Shown here in pieces: positions 1 to 8,634 of a stretch of DNA of 64,000 nt (position 1 is the first letter of the stretch; each line of letters opens with the position of its first letter). The stretch is from Rhizobium sp. AAP43 (GTDB lineage Bacteria > Pseudomonadota > Alphaproteobacteria > Rhizobiales > Rhizobiaceae): assembly GCF_001296045.1 (NCBI RefSeq), contig NZ_LJHS01000066.1, positions 40,768 through 104,767 on the forward strand, read 5' to 3'. Below the pieces are notes generated by a model. That model worked only from the letters and a program-made list of their open reading frames with translations, was not told the origin of the DNA and did not search any database. A program made the position numbers and the translations under genes.

Positions 1-616
1 TGATCGCGACCATCAGGATGACGCGGGCAATCACCGCGCCGGGAATGACAGTTCCAAGATCGGGTGAGATGAAGATCGCAAAGGCGAGCGGCAGGATCTG
101 CGCGAAGATCGTGCCGGAGACTTGAAGGACATTGGCAAGCTTGAAGGCCTCGCGGGCTTCCAGCGTATCGATGCCAGCGCCGTTGAGGATCACCAGCGGT
201 AGAAGGAGCGCGATCCACGGCATGGCCGTCTTGATCTCGCCTTCAAGCTCTACCGGCACTTCAACGACGCTGCCGACAATGTAGGAACTGAGAAGATAGA
301 GCAGGAAGGCGCCGAAGAAGGTCATCGTCGCATTGATGGAAAAGGATGTGACGATGACGCGGGCGCGTTCGCGTTTATCCGCAAGGTCAATGCCGGCCAG
401 CGCCTTGATCGTGGCGGGGGCAAGGCCGAGCTCCAGAAAGCTCAGATAGGTGATCATCACCCAGATCAGCGAAATCACGCCGTAACGGGCATCGCCGACA
501 TGGTGGATATAAAGCGGGACGGTGAGGATCAGCACGGGGATCGGCGCGACGGCACCGATCAGGTTGACCAGAAAATTGATGTAGAGCCGATTGCGTGGCT
601 TGGCGTCCGTCGCCAT
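1..616 (-). CDS. Polysaccharide flippase-like membrane protein (5' part only)
   Basis: The reading frame starts at an ATG at 616 and runs off the left edge of the window, so only about the first 205 residues are visible. The N-terminus (MATDAKPRNRLYINFLVN...) is followed by strongly hydrophobic segments at about residues 10-35, 45-65, 90-115 and 135-150. The spacing and the early Asn/Pro-containing helix resemble Wzx/MATE-like exporters that flip lipid-linked oligosaccharides. No catalytic motif is expected in this family. No partner polysaccharide genes are visible to its right. The family call rests on general resemblance only, and the missing C-terminus prevents a firmer name. Confidence 0.6.
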   Translation of the reverse strand, partial: MATDAKPRNRLYINFLVNLIGAVAPIPVLILTVPLYIHHVGDARYGVISLIWVMITYLSFLELGLAPATIKALAGIDLADKRERARVIVTSFSINATMTFFGAFLLYLLSSYIVGSVVEVPVELEGEIKTAMPWIALLLPLVILNGAGIDTLEAREAFKLANVLQVSGTIFAQILPLAFAIFISPDLGTVIPGAVIARVILMVAI

Positions 617-716
617 CAGGGGTCCTGCTCTGTCGCGCGGCAAATCGGGCCGCCTGTCTTGTCTCAATCGTCTTGGCGCAATCCGGTTACGGAACTCTGA
701 TCGCCAGGCGCCAACC

Positions 717-761
717 GTGCCGCAGGGTTAGCGACCGGTGAAGACCGGCGACCTGCGGCAC
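717..761. repeat. Nested inverted repeat downstream of the sensor kinase
   Basis: Perfect 10-bp arms GTGCCGCAGG (717-726) and CCTGCGGCAC (752-761) enclose a second perfect hairpin, CCGGT-GAAG-ACCGG (735-748). It lies 22 bp past the 3' end of the kinase gene. No T-run follows on either strand, so it is not a textbook intrinsic terminator. It could be a Rho-assisted 3' end, an mRNA-protecting structure, or a small palindromic repeat. Confidence 0.6.
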
Positions 762-783
762 CCCATGGCGTGATGTTCTCGGA

Positions 784-3138
784 TCATGCTCTCCGGCGGA
801 CGGTCTGGAAGACCATGGCGTCGGGGATGAGGAGGGAAACGACCGTTCCCTTGCCCTCGCAGGAGCGGATCTGCAGCGAGCCGCCATGCAGCGCCACCAG
901 CGAGCGGGAGATGGCAAGCCCAAGACCCGATCCGCCCTTCGACTTGGCATACTGGCTCTGCACCTGCTCGAAGGGATTGCCGATCTTGCCGAGTGCATTC
1001 TTCGGGATGCCGATGCCGGTATCGGCAATGGTCAGCCGGACGGCATCGCCGACCTTGTGTGCCCGAAGCGCGATGCGCCCGCCGTCATTGGTGAATTTTA
1101 CCGCGTTCGACAGAAGGTTGAGCATGATCTGCTTGATCGCACGCCGGTCAGCCGCCAGCTGCAGGCCAGGCGCCACGCGCTGCTCGACCGTGATGTTCTT
1201 TTCCACGGCGGGAATGGCTGTCAGGCGCATGCTTTCCTCGATCAACATGGACAGATCGATGGTCTCGCAACGGATCTTCATCTGGCCCGCTTCGATCTTC
1301 GACATGTCGAGGATGTCGTTGATGACGTTCAGGAGATGCTTACCGCTCTCGTGAATGTCCTTGGCATATTCCTCGTATTTCGGCGAGCCGACCGGGCCGA
1401 ACATGCGGGCAAGCAGGATTTCCGAGAAGCCGAGAATGGCATTGAGCGGTGTGCGCAGCTCATGGCTCATATTGGCAAGGAATTCCGACTTCGCCTTGTT
1501 GGCGGCCTCGGCACGCTGCTTTTCGGCCAGATACTTCTCGTTGGCATCGGAGAGTTCGGTCTTCTGGCGCTCGAGGATCTTCTGCGAGGCAGAGAGGTCG
1601 CCGATGGTGGCCATCAGCCTGCGTTCCTGATCGCGCAGCCGTTCCTGGTGACGCTTGAGAAGCGTGATGTCGGTGCCGACAGAGACGAGGCCGCCGTCAC
1701 GGGTGCGGCGCTCATTGATCTGCAGCCAGCATTCATCGGCAAGCTGGACTTCCGAGGTGCGCGAATTGGTGCCGTCATCGGCATTGGCAATGCGCCGCTG
1801 GATGATCGGCTTGGCTGCTGCCGCCAAGACGACGGAGCGTTCGGTACCCGGAACCAGCACGTCGTCCGGGAAGCCATAGACCTTCTGGAAATGGCCGTTC
1901 CAGGTAACGAGCTTGTCGTTCTTGTCCCAGAGCACGAAGGCTTCCGACGTGCAGTCGATGGCATCGGCCAGCCGCTGGTCGGCTTCCGCATAGCGCTGGG
2001 CGAGGCGATGCTGCTCGGTCACGTCCATGGCAATGCCGATCACATGCGAGCCGCCCGTTGCTGTCGAGATGATCTGGGCACGGGCACGCATCCAGACATA
2101 GTGGCCCTGGACATGGCGCATGCGGAACAGCTGGTCGATATGGCGCGAGCGGCCGCGATTGAGGGTGCGGGCCAGTGAAAACAGGTTGCCGTCATCGGGA
2201 TGCATGAGCCGGGCTGCTTCGGCAAAGCTCAAGGGTTCGGAGGAGGGATTGAGGCCGAGCATCTCATACATCGACCGCGACCAGATCAGTTGCCGGCTGA
2301 CGAGGTCAAAATCCCACAAGCCGCAGCGACCACGGGTCAGCGCGGTTTCGACGCGCAGATTGGACTCGAGGAAGATGTCGTCCGCCTCGCGCGCCCGCTT
2401 CACCTGGTAGAAATAGGCGTAGAGGATGACGAGCAGGATGAGGGAGACGCCGGTAAAGAGGGTGACATTGAGCGAAAGCTCGCGGCGCCAGAATTCATCG
2501 ACGTCATGGAGCGAATGCGCAACGAGGATGAGCGCGCCATCCGTGCCGACGCTGCTGATGACAGCGTAATGCGGGCTGCCGCCGAAATTCGTCTCGACGG
2601 CGGTCTTGTCGCCGGCATTGGGGATGGTCAGCATTTGCGGCAGAATGGCCGACAGCATCAGACCGACCTGGGCCTCGGCGCCCGGCGAGGAGGCAAAGAC
2701 GCGGCCGCTGCCATCAACGAGCAGCACGAAGACGCCCGCATCGGCAATCTCGCGCGGCAGATGCGCCGACAAGGCCTGCTGGGCGCCGGCCCGGTCGCGG
2801 TTGGCAAAGAGATCGGCCCGGCCGGACAGAGACGCGTCGGCGGTTGCCGCAATCAGCGCGGTCTGGAGCCGGACGGCGCCTTCCATGCGATTATACTCAG
2901 CAACAATGCCGGCGGTGCGGGCCATGGCGACCACGCCGAGAAAGGCGAGAATGAGAACCGGGATCAGCCGGCGCAGCACGGTTTCGACAAGGCTTGGCTG
3001 CCGCGTGCTGCTCTCGTGCTTCGGCCGATGCGGCGCCCCCGCCAGTCGCCGCCTCAGATTCTCAAAATGCGTACCCACATCCCAAAAATTGATGCGCAAC
3101 CGCTCATCGGCTGCGGTAACCCGCCGCGCGTTCAACAT
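784..3138 (-). CDS. Membrane PAS-domain sensor histidine kinase (PleC/DivJ-like)
   Basis: An integral-membrane histidine kinase of about 784 residues. The ATG at 3138 is preceded by an AGGCGGGAAG ribosome-binding site and is preferred to a longer frame opening at 3195. Visible order: TM1 (about 58-78), an extracytoplasmic sensor region (about 80-225), TM2 (about 225-245), two PAS domains (about 265-375 and 385-490), a coiled linker rich in Lys/Glu/Arg, HisKA with NMSHELRTP (phospho-acceptor His near 559), then HATPase_c with N-box (LLSNAVKF) and G-boxes (DTGIGIP, GSGLGLAIS). There is no receiver domain. The HisKA sequence resembles the PleC/DivJ/PdhS group that acts on DivK in alphaproteobacteria. 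That link is inferred; no response regulator gene is adjacent. Confidence 0.88.
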   Translation of the reverse strand: MLNARRVTAADERLRINFWDVGTHFENLRRRLAGAPHRPKHESSTRQPSLVETVLRRLIPVLILAFLGVVAMARTAGIVAEYNRMEGAVRLQTALIAATADASLSGRADLFANRDRAGAQQALSAHLPREIADAGVFVLLVDGSGRVFASSPGAEAQVGLMLSAILPQMLTIPNAGDKTAVETNFGGSPHYAVISSVGTDGALILVAHSLHDVDEFWRRELSLNVTLFTGVSLILLVILYAYFYQVKRAREADDIFLESNLRVETALTRGRCGLWDFDLVSRQLIWSRSMYEMLGLNPSSEPLSFAEAARLMHPDDGNLFSLARTLNRGRSRHIDQLFRMRHVQGHYVWMRARAQIISTATGGSHVIGIAMDVTEQHRLAQRYAEADQRLADAIDCTSEAFVLWDKNDKLVTWNGHFQKVYGFPDDVLVPGTERSVVLAAAAKPIIQRRIANADDGTNSRTSEVQLADECWLQINERRTRDGGLVSVGTDITLLKRHQERLRDQERRLMATIGDLSASQKILERQKTELSDANEKYLAEKQRAEAANKAKSEFLANMSHELRTPLNAILGFSEILLARMFGPVGSPKYEEYAKDIHESGKHLLNVINDILDMSKIEAGQMKIRCETIDLSMLIEESMRLTAIPAVEKNITVEQRVAPGLQLAADRRAIKQIMLNLLSNAVKFTNDGGRIALRAHKVGDAVRLTIADTGIGIPKNALGKIGNPFEQVQSQYAKSKGGSGLGLAISRSLVALHGGSLQIRSCEGKGTVVSLLIPDAMVFQTVRRRA

Positions 3139-3352
3139 CTTCCCGCCTCTGTCCTCGTGTGATTCGACGCGCCGCTCGCGCGAATCTGACCCCAAGGAAT
3201 CATGGTGGATTCTTCTTGTCCAGACGGGCAGGGTAAAGAAAGTCTTAAGCCCTTAATCGGAATCCGCTTTTTTTGCGGTGCACAGGGCAAGCGGCTGAAA
3301 CTGATGTAAAATCAGCATGCGCGAAAGCAGCGAAAGGGCCGTTGACACGCGA

Positions 3353-3377
3353 AAGGCGCCGCTTTTGGCGGCGCCTT
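3353..3377 (-). terminator. Intrinsic terminator-like hairpin after pepN
   Basis: A perfect 10-bp stem AAGGCGCCGC / GCGGCGCCTT with a 5-nt loop lies about 20 bp past the pepN stop codon. On the minus strand it is followed by a short TTTC stretch, so it probably terminates the pepN transcript. Confidence 0.7.
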
Positions 3378-3398
3378 GCAGAACGTGCGGAGAGGGGC

Positions 3399-6047
3399 TC
3401 AGCCCTTGAGAATGCGGTCGACGATGTCGCGGACGTCGGCCGAGAGTGTATCGCTGCGCTCGATCGTCATCAGCGCTTCCCGGGCCTTGGCCGCGCGGGC
3501 CGGTTCCAGCAGGCCAAAGGACCGAAGCGCGGTCAGAAGGCGGGCTGCAAGCTGCGGATTGCGCGGATCGATCGCGAGGATCTGCTCGGCGAAGAAGCTA
3601 TAGGCAGCGCCGTCCTTGCGGTTGAAGCCCGTCGCATTGCCAAAGGCGAGGCTGCCCACCAGCGAGCGCACCCGGTTCGGATTGCCAGCGTCGAAATGCG
3701 GGCTCTCCATCAGGGCGCGAACGCGGTCGAGTGCACCGGCGCCGGGGATGGTCGCCTGGATGGCGAACCACTTGTCGATGACGAGCGGGTTCTCGCGGAA
3801 CCGCTGTTCGAAGGCGGAAAGTGCCGCTGCCGTTTCGGAGGCCTCGGGGAACCGATGGGCAAGCACGCTGAGCGCCTGGGCAAGGTCCGTCATATTGTCG
3901 GCCTTGGCAAAGGCCTCCGCCGCACGCGCCGGGGAGGCTTCTGCGATCGACAGGAAGGTCAGGGCGGCGTTCTTCAGGGCGCGGCGACCGGCACTGGTCG
4001 CATCCGGCGAAAAGGCGCCGGCTGTCGCGTGGGTGGTGGTGAGCGTTGCAAAGACCGAGGCACCCGCCTTGGCGACGGCCGCAAGCACGGCTTCCCGGCC
4101 GGCATGGATGGCATCGGGATCATTGTCGCTGCCGAGTTCGCGGGCGATGTCGGACTCGCTCGGCAATGCAAGGGCCTGGGCGCGGAAGGCTGGCTCCAGG
4201 GCCTCGTCTGCGGCAACCGCAACGAGGATGTCGATGAGGGCCGGGTCGACGGTGATCGCCGTACCCGCCTGTGCCGCGCGTGCGGCAGAGGTCAGTACCG
4301 GCAGCGCCACATCGGTGATGGCCTGCCAGCGGGCAAAATGGTCGCTGTCATGGCGGGCGATATGGGCGAGGTCCGCACTGCTCTGGTCAAAATGCAGGGT
4401 GATCGGCGCAGAGAAGCCACGATTGAGCGACACGACCGGACGGGCGCCGATGCCGGAGAAGGTGAAGGTCTGGGCGCGTTCGGTCAGATGCAGAACATCG
4501 GCCGTGATCTTGCCGCCTTCGACGGAGGATGGCGTGAGTTCGGCACCATTCTCGCCGAGAAGCGCAAACCGCAGCGGAATGTGCATCGGCTCTTTCGTCG
4601 CCTGACCGGGCGTTGCCGGAACCATCTGCTCGAGCGAGAGAGTCAGCGTCTTGGCTGTCGCGTCATAGGCCGAGGAGACGGTGACCTGCGGCGTGCCGGC
4701 CTGGTGATACCAGAGCGAAAACTGCTTGAGGTCGGTGCCGGTGGCATCCTCGAAGCACTTGACGAAATCCTCGACCGTCGAGGCATCACCGTCGTGGCGT
4801 TCGAAATAGAGATCCATGCCCTTCTTGAAGCCGTCGCGCCCGAGAACGGTCGCGATCATCCGGGTCACTTCCGAGCCCTTCTCATAGACGGTCGTCGTGT
4901 AGAAGTTGTTGATCTCGCGATACTTGGTCGGGCGGACCGGATGAGCGAGGGGGCCTGCATCTTCCGGGAACTGCTCGGAGCGCAGGTGGCGCACTTCAGC
5001 GATCCGCTTGACCGGGCGCGAGCGCATATCGGCCGAGAATTCGTGGTCGCGATAAACCGTCAAACCTTCCTTCAGGCAGAGCTGGAACCAGTCGCGGCAG
5101 GTGATGCGGTTGCCGGTCCAGTTATGGAAATACTCATGGGCGATGATCGCCTCGATATTCGCATAATCCTGGTCGGTGGCGGTTTCGGGGTCAGCCAGAA
5201 CATACTTGTCGTTGAAGACGTTTAGGCCCTTGTTCTCCATGGCCCCCATGTTGAAGTTGGAGACCGCGACGATCATGAAGATATCGAGATCGTATTCGCG
5301 ACCGAAAACCTCTTCATCCCACTTCATCGAACGCTTCAATGCGTCCATGGCATAGGCCGCACGGGCCTCCTTGCCATGCTCGACATAGATCTTCAGCGTG
5401 ACTTCCCGCTCCGACATGGTGACGAAGGTGTCTTCGACCACGCCGAGATCGCCCGCGACCAGTGCAAAGAGATAGGACGGCTTCGGATGCGGGTCGAACC
5501 AAGCGGCAAAATGCTTGTCCGGGCCAAAGCCGGCACCACCCAGGAAATTGCCGTTGGACAAGAGCAGCGGGTTGGCGGCCTTATCGGCAATGATGTTGAT
5601 CGTGTAGACGGCAAGCACATCCGGCCGGTCGGGGAAATAGGTGATGCGGCGAAAGCCCTCGGCCTCGCACTGCGTGCAGTAAATGCCGTTGGAGCGATAA
5701 AGCCCCATCAACTGCGTATTGGCCTCCGGATTGATCATCGTGACAACGGTGATCTCGAAGGGCGCCGATTCCGGCAGGTCGCGGATGGTGAGGCTCTCGG
5801 GCAGGGCCGTATAGCGCGCCGGGTCCATCTCGATCTGGTCGAACAGCAGGCTGGTCATGGTGAGGTCGTCACCATCCAGGACAAGCGGAGCCTTCGGATC
5901 GACGCCTTCGCGGCGATGGAAGATCAGGCGCGCTTCCACCTTGGTTTCCGTCGGGTCCAGTTCGAAGGTCAGATCAACCCGTTCCAGAACGAAGTCAGTG
6001 GGGCGGTAGTCTGCCAGATGAACGATCCGGCCCGTGTCTGTGCGCAT
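3399..6047 (-). CDS. pepN: Aminopeptidase N (M1 zinc metallopeptidase)
   Basis: Cytoplasmic M1-family aminopeptidase of about 882 residues, the usual length for bacterial PepN. It removes N-terminal residues from peptides released by ATP-dependent proteases. The substrate-binding GAMEN motif lies near residues 268-272. The zinc site HEYFH is near 304-308, with the third ligand Glu about 19 residues later in CLKEGLTVYRD. The long C-terminal half has the helical-repeat character of the family (DUF3458). The ATG at 6047 has AGGACA 5 bases upstream, which favours it over a TTG seven codons earlier. A strong hairpin follows the stop. No signal peptide is seen. The gene stands alone between a sensor kinase and a chemoreceptor-like gene. 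Confidence 0.95.
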   Translation of the reverse strand: MRTDTGRIVHLADYRPTDFVLERVDLTFELDPTETKVEARLIFHRREGVDPKAPLVLDGDDLTMTSLLFDQIEMDPARYTALPESLTIRDLPESAPFEITVVTMINPEANTQLMGLYRSNGIYCTQCEAEGFRRITYFPDRPDVLAVYTINIIADKAANPLLLSNGNFLGGAGFGPDKHFAAWFDPHPKPSYLFALVAGDLGVVEDTFVTMSEREVTLKIYVEHGKEARAAYAMDALKRSMKWDEEVFGREYDLDIFMIVAVSNFNMGAMENKGLNVFNDKYVLADPETATDQDYANIEAIIAHEYFHNWTGNRITCRDWFQLCLKEGLTVYRDHEFSADMRSRPVKRIAEVRHLRSEQFPEDAGPLAHPVRPTKYREINNFYTTTVYEKGSEVTRMIATVLGRDGFKKGMDLYFERHDGDASTVEDFVKCFEDATGTDLKQFSLWYHQAGTPQVTVSSAYDATAKTLTLSLEQMVPATPGQATKEPMHIPLRFALLGENGAELTPSSVEGGKITADVLHLTERAQTFTFSGIGARPVVSLNRGFSAPITLHFDQSSADLAHIARHDSDHFARWQAITDVALPVLTSAARAAQAGTAITVDPALIDILVAVAADEALEPAFRAQALALPSESDIARELGSDNDPDAIHAGREAVLAAVAKAGASVFATLTTTHATAGAFSPDATSAGRRALKNAALTFLSIAEASPARAAEAFAKADNMTDLAQALSVLAHRFPEASETAAALSAFEQRFRENPLVIDKWFAIQATIPGAGALDRVRALMESPHFDAGNPNRVRSLVGSLAFGNATGFNRKDGAAYSFFAEQILAIDPRNPQLAARLLTALRSFGLLEPARAAKAREALMTIERSDTLSADVRDIVDRILKG

Positions 6048-6295
6048 TGTATGTCCTGGTCGCTTCAAGGTGGGCCGCAGTGATGCAGTCTGAGCGAGAC
6101 TGCCCCGGACCGGGCCAAAATCCAGGCGATCATTGCAGCAATTCCTGAACGATTGTTAAAACACAACCGAATTTGCCGATGAGCTTTTCGAAATAATCCG
6201 TGGTTTCGTGGTCGCAGATGCGTCATTGGTGCCCTGCCCAAGAATAGTCACGCGTTCAACTTCGCCCGATCGGACGCAAATCTATCCAGCCGCTT

Positions 6296-7405
6296 CTATT
6301 TCAGCTTCAGCTGAGCGCGGATCGTCTCGTCACGCTCCGCCTGCTGGATGATCACACCGGACCAGCCCAGGCCATCGTAATCCTCGTAGCCGAGCGTTTT
6401 GGCAAAGGCGACGATTGCGCCGCTCTTGTCATAATAGCTGCCGCGCGGTTCGCTCTTCGGGTTCTGCAGGGGGAAGTGGGTGTAGACCCGCTCCGGGCGA
6501 TTGGACGCGATCACCATATTGCTGCCGTCCAGCAGCAGGACTTCGGTTTTTTCGGCCACCTGCGGCGGCAGATTGGCTTCCTTTTCGACGATGGCCTGGC
6601 CCTGGGCCTGCCAGTCGAAATAGACGCCGAGCGTGCCGACCATCGCGCCATCCGACTTTCCGCCGGCCCGGATGCCCGTGGCATAGACCAGCACGTCGCG
6701 ATCGTCATGCAAGGGGCTGCGCTTGACGGTGTCGACGATGTAGTCATCTCCGCTCCGGCAACTGCGGGCCGCCTGGAACCAGGGATCGGATGCCAGCGAG
6801 AGTTCCTTGATCCGGCGCTGGTAATGGGGATTGGCCGAAGCGACGACACGGCCGGTCATATCCGTCACGACAAGGTCGAGATAGACGGTGTAGAAGCGGT
6901 TGATCACGGCAAGCCGGCTGGCCAGATGGCTGGACATGTCTGCCGAGGGCGTTTCCAGCGCCGACCAAAGCGCAGTGTCGGTTGCCCACCAGCGGACGTC
7001 GGCCGTGCGCTCGAACAGATTGCGGACGATGAATTGCACCAGCGTCTGGGCCAGATCTGTGAGCCTTGCGCCTTCCATCTCGGTGACCAGGGCATCCGCC
7101 ATGCTGCGGCTGAGCCCGATACGGCCGAGCACATCCTGCTGGAAACGGTCGGAGATATCGGCGGCCAACTGGGCGAGGCGCTGCACCTCGTTGGCGACGA
7201 CGGCAAATCCCTTACCCGCTTCTCCGGCCCTGGCCGCCTCGATCAGGGCATTGATGGCCAGAAGCCTGATCTGTCGGACGACCTGGGTATTGTCTGCGCT
7301 GAAGACCTCCAGATCAGTTCCGATGCTTTCGGTGACGATCCGCATCGATCTCGGCGTTGCCGGGATGTCCGCCTTTGAAGCGATCTGCAATTGGGTCTGG
7401 GTCAT
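6296..7405 (-). CDS. TM-free chemoreceptor-like protein: MCP hairpin tip followed by a Cache-like domain
   Basis: A protein of 369 residues with unusual domain order. Residues about 40-85 carry the highly conserved receptor hairpin tip (LLAINALIEAARAGEAGKGF, then AVVANEVQRLA), the part of methyl-accepting chemotaxis proteins that contacts CheA/CheW. Residues about 150-365 look like a Cache/PAS-like sensor (VVTDMTGRVVASANPHY, DPWFQAA, GTLGVYFDW). No transmembrane segment or signal peptide is visible. Classical receptors have the sensor first, then TM and HAMP, then a signalling domain of about 250 residues. Here signalling comes first and is much shorter, with no obvious methylation helices. 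It may sense a cytoplasmic ligand and feed chemotaxis or another CheA-type pathway. The ATG at 7405 has GGGGA upstream. Confidence 0.8.
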   Translation of the reverse strand: MTQTQLQIASKADIPATPRSMRIVTESIGTDLEVFSADNTQVVRQIRLLAINALIEAARAGEAGKGFAVVANEVQRLAQLAADISDRFQQDVLGRIGLSRSMADALVTEMEGARLTDLAQTLVQFIVRNLFERTADVRWWATDTALWSALETPSADMSSHLASRLAVINRFYTVYLDLVVTDMTGRVVASANPHYQRRIKELSLASDPWFQAARSCRSGDDYIVDTVKRSPLHDDRDVLVYATGIRAGGKSDGAMVGTLGVYFDWQAQGQAIVEKEANLPPQVAEKTEVLLLDGSNMVIASNRPERVYTHFPLQNPKSEPRGSYYDKSGAIVAFAKTLGYEDYDGLGWSGVIIQQAERDETIRAQLKLK

Positions 7406-7685
7406 ATCGTCCCCGTCTTGAAAGCATTTGATGAAATTGGCGGCACGTTGGTCGTTTGGCTAAATTTTTCGCAAAATACGACTGAGGCATTGAAGGGCTG
7501 GTTAACGGCAGATGGCCAGAAAACCAGGTTTCTCCGTGCATTTCTGGGTGCATTCGGTTTCATCTCGACTTGTCTGATGACCGGTGAAGTGCAACGGTTC
7601 GTCAGGTCAACCGCTGCTGGTTCAAGTGAGTCTGTGCGTTTGCCGCTTCGCCTCTTTTGAATTCCTGACAAGCAGTTGTCCTTTT

Positions 7686-8624
7686 ATGGCTTTTCCCGAT
7701 CAGAACCCGCTTCGCGGCATCCTGCTCAAGGTGTCGTCCATCTTCTTCTTCGTGGGGATGTCGACCTGCATCAAACTCGCCGGCGCGGGTATCCCGCCTG
7801 GGCAGATCACCTTTCTCCGCTCGGCCTTCGCCATTCTCCCGGTTGTCGCCTATCTCGCCTGGCGCGGTGAGCTGCGGCAGGCAATCCAGACGAACAATCC
7901 CCTCGGCCACGTCAAGCGCGGTCTGATTGGTGTCATGTCCATGGGCGCTGGCTTTTATGGGCTGGTGCAGCTGCCGCTGCCGGATGCGATTGCCATTGGC
8001 TATGCCATGCCGCTGATCGCCGTCGTCTTCGCTGCCGTTTTCCTGAAGGAGACCGTCAGGCTCTACCGCTGGACCGCCGTCGTCATCGGCCTTGTCGGGG
8101 TTCTGATCATCTCCGTGCCAAAACTCAGTCTCCTGGGATCCGAGGGGCTTGGATCGCAGGCAGCCGTGGGTGCCATTGCGGTGCTTGTTTCAGCCACGCT
8201 GGGGGCGGGTGCCATGCTGCAGGTCCGCCAGCTGGTGCAGGAGGAAAAAACGCCGACCATTGTGCTGTTTTTCTCGGTCCTGGCCGCGCTTCTTTCAACA
8301 TTGACCTGGTTTTTCGGCTGGGTCACGCTGAGCAATGAGGCGCTGATGCTGCTGGTTCTGGCCGGCTTCTTCGGCGGTGTCGGTCAGATCCTGCTCACCG
8401 AGAGCTATCGCTTCGCCGATGTCTCGACCATTGCGCCCTTCGAATACTGCTCGATCATCATCGGCTCATGCGTTGGCTACTGGCTGTTTTCCGAAGTGCC
8501 GACGTCGACCACCTTGATCGGCGCTGCCATCGTGGTGTCGGCGGGCATCTTCATCATTTTCCGCGAGCACCAACTTGGCCTTGAGCGCCGCGCCGCGCGC
8601 AAGGCTTCAGGGCCGCCGACCTAA
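7686..8624 (+). CDS. DMT-superfamily exporter (EamA domains)
   Basis: Inner-membrane protein of 312 residues with about ten hydrophobic helices arranged as two EamA repeats (about 10-145 and 160-295). This is the standard size and architecture of drug/metabolite transporters of the RhaT/YdcZ/S-adenosylmethionine-carrier type. The start ATG at 7686 begins MAFPDQNPLRG; upstream in-frame sequence is Cys-rich and not conserved in character. The ribosome-binding site is weak. It is transcribed divergently from the chemoreceptor-like gene and converges with the MFS gene 10 bp downstream. Substrate cannot be read from the sequence; amino acids or related metabolites are common in the family. Confidence 0.88.
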   Translation: MAFPDQNPLRGILLKVSSIFFFVGMSTCIKLAGAGIPPGQITFLRSAFAILPVVAYLAWRGELRQAIQTNNPLGHVKRGLIGVMSMGAGFYGLVQLPLPDAIAIGYAMPLIAVVFAAVFLKETVRLYRWTAVVIGLVGVLIISVPKLSLLGSEGLGSQAAVGAIAVLVSATLGAGAMLQVRQLVQEEKTPTIVLFFSVLAALLSTLTWFFGWVTLSNEALMLLVLAGFFGGVGQILLTESYRFADVSTIAPFEYCSIIIGSCVGYWLFSEVPTSTTLIGAAIVVSAGIFIIFREHQLGLERRAARKASGPPT

Positions 8625-8634
8625 TCCGAATGGT

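Noticed and set aside
3238..3262. TTAA...TTAA near the kinase gene as a CtrA site.
   Set aside because: The two TTAA are only 4 bp apart (TTAAGCCCTTAA), not the required 7.
3273..5225. A 650-residue open frame on the plus strand.
   Set aside because: Antisense to pepN, which has GAMEN and HEXXH; the plus-strand product is Arg/Gly-rich without a family.
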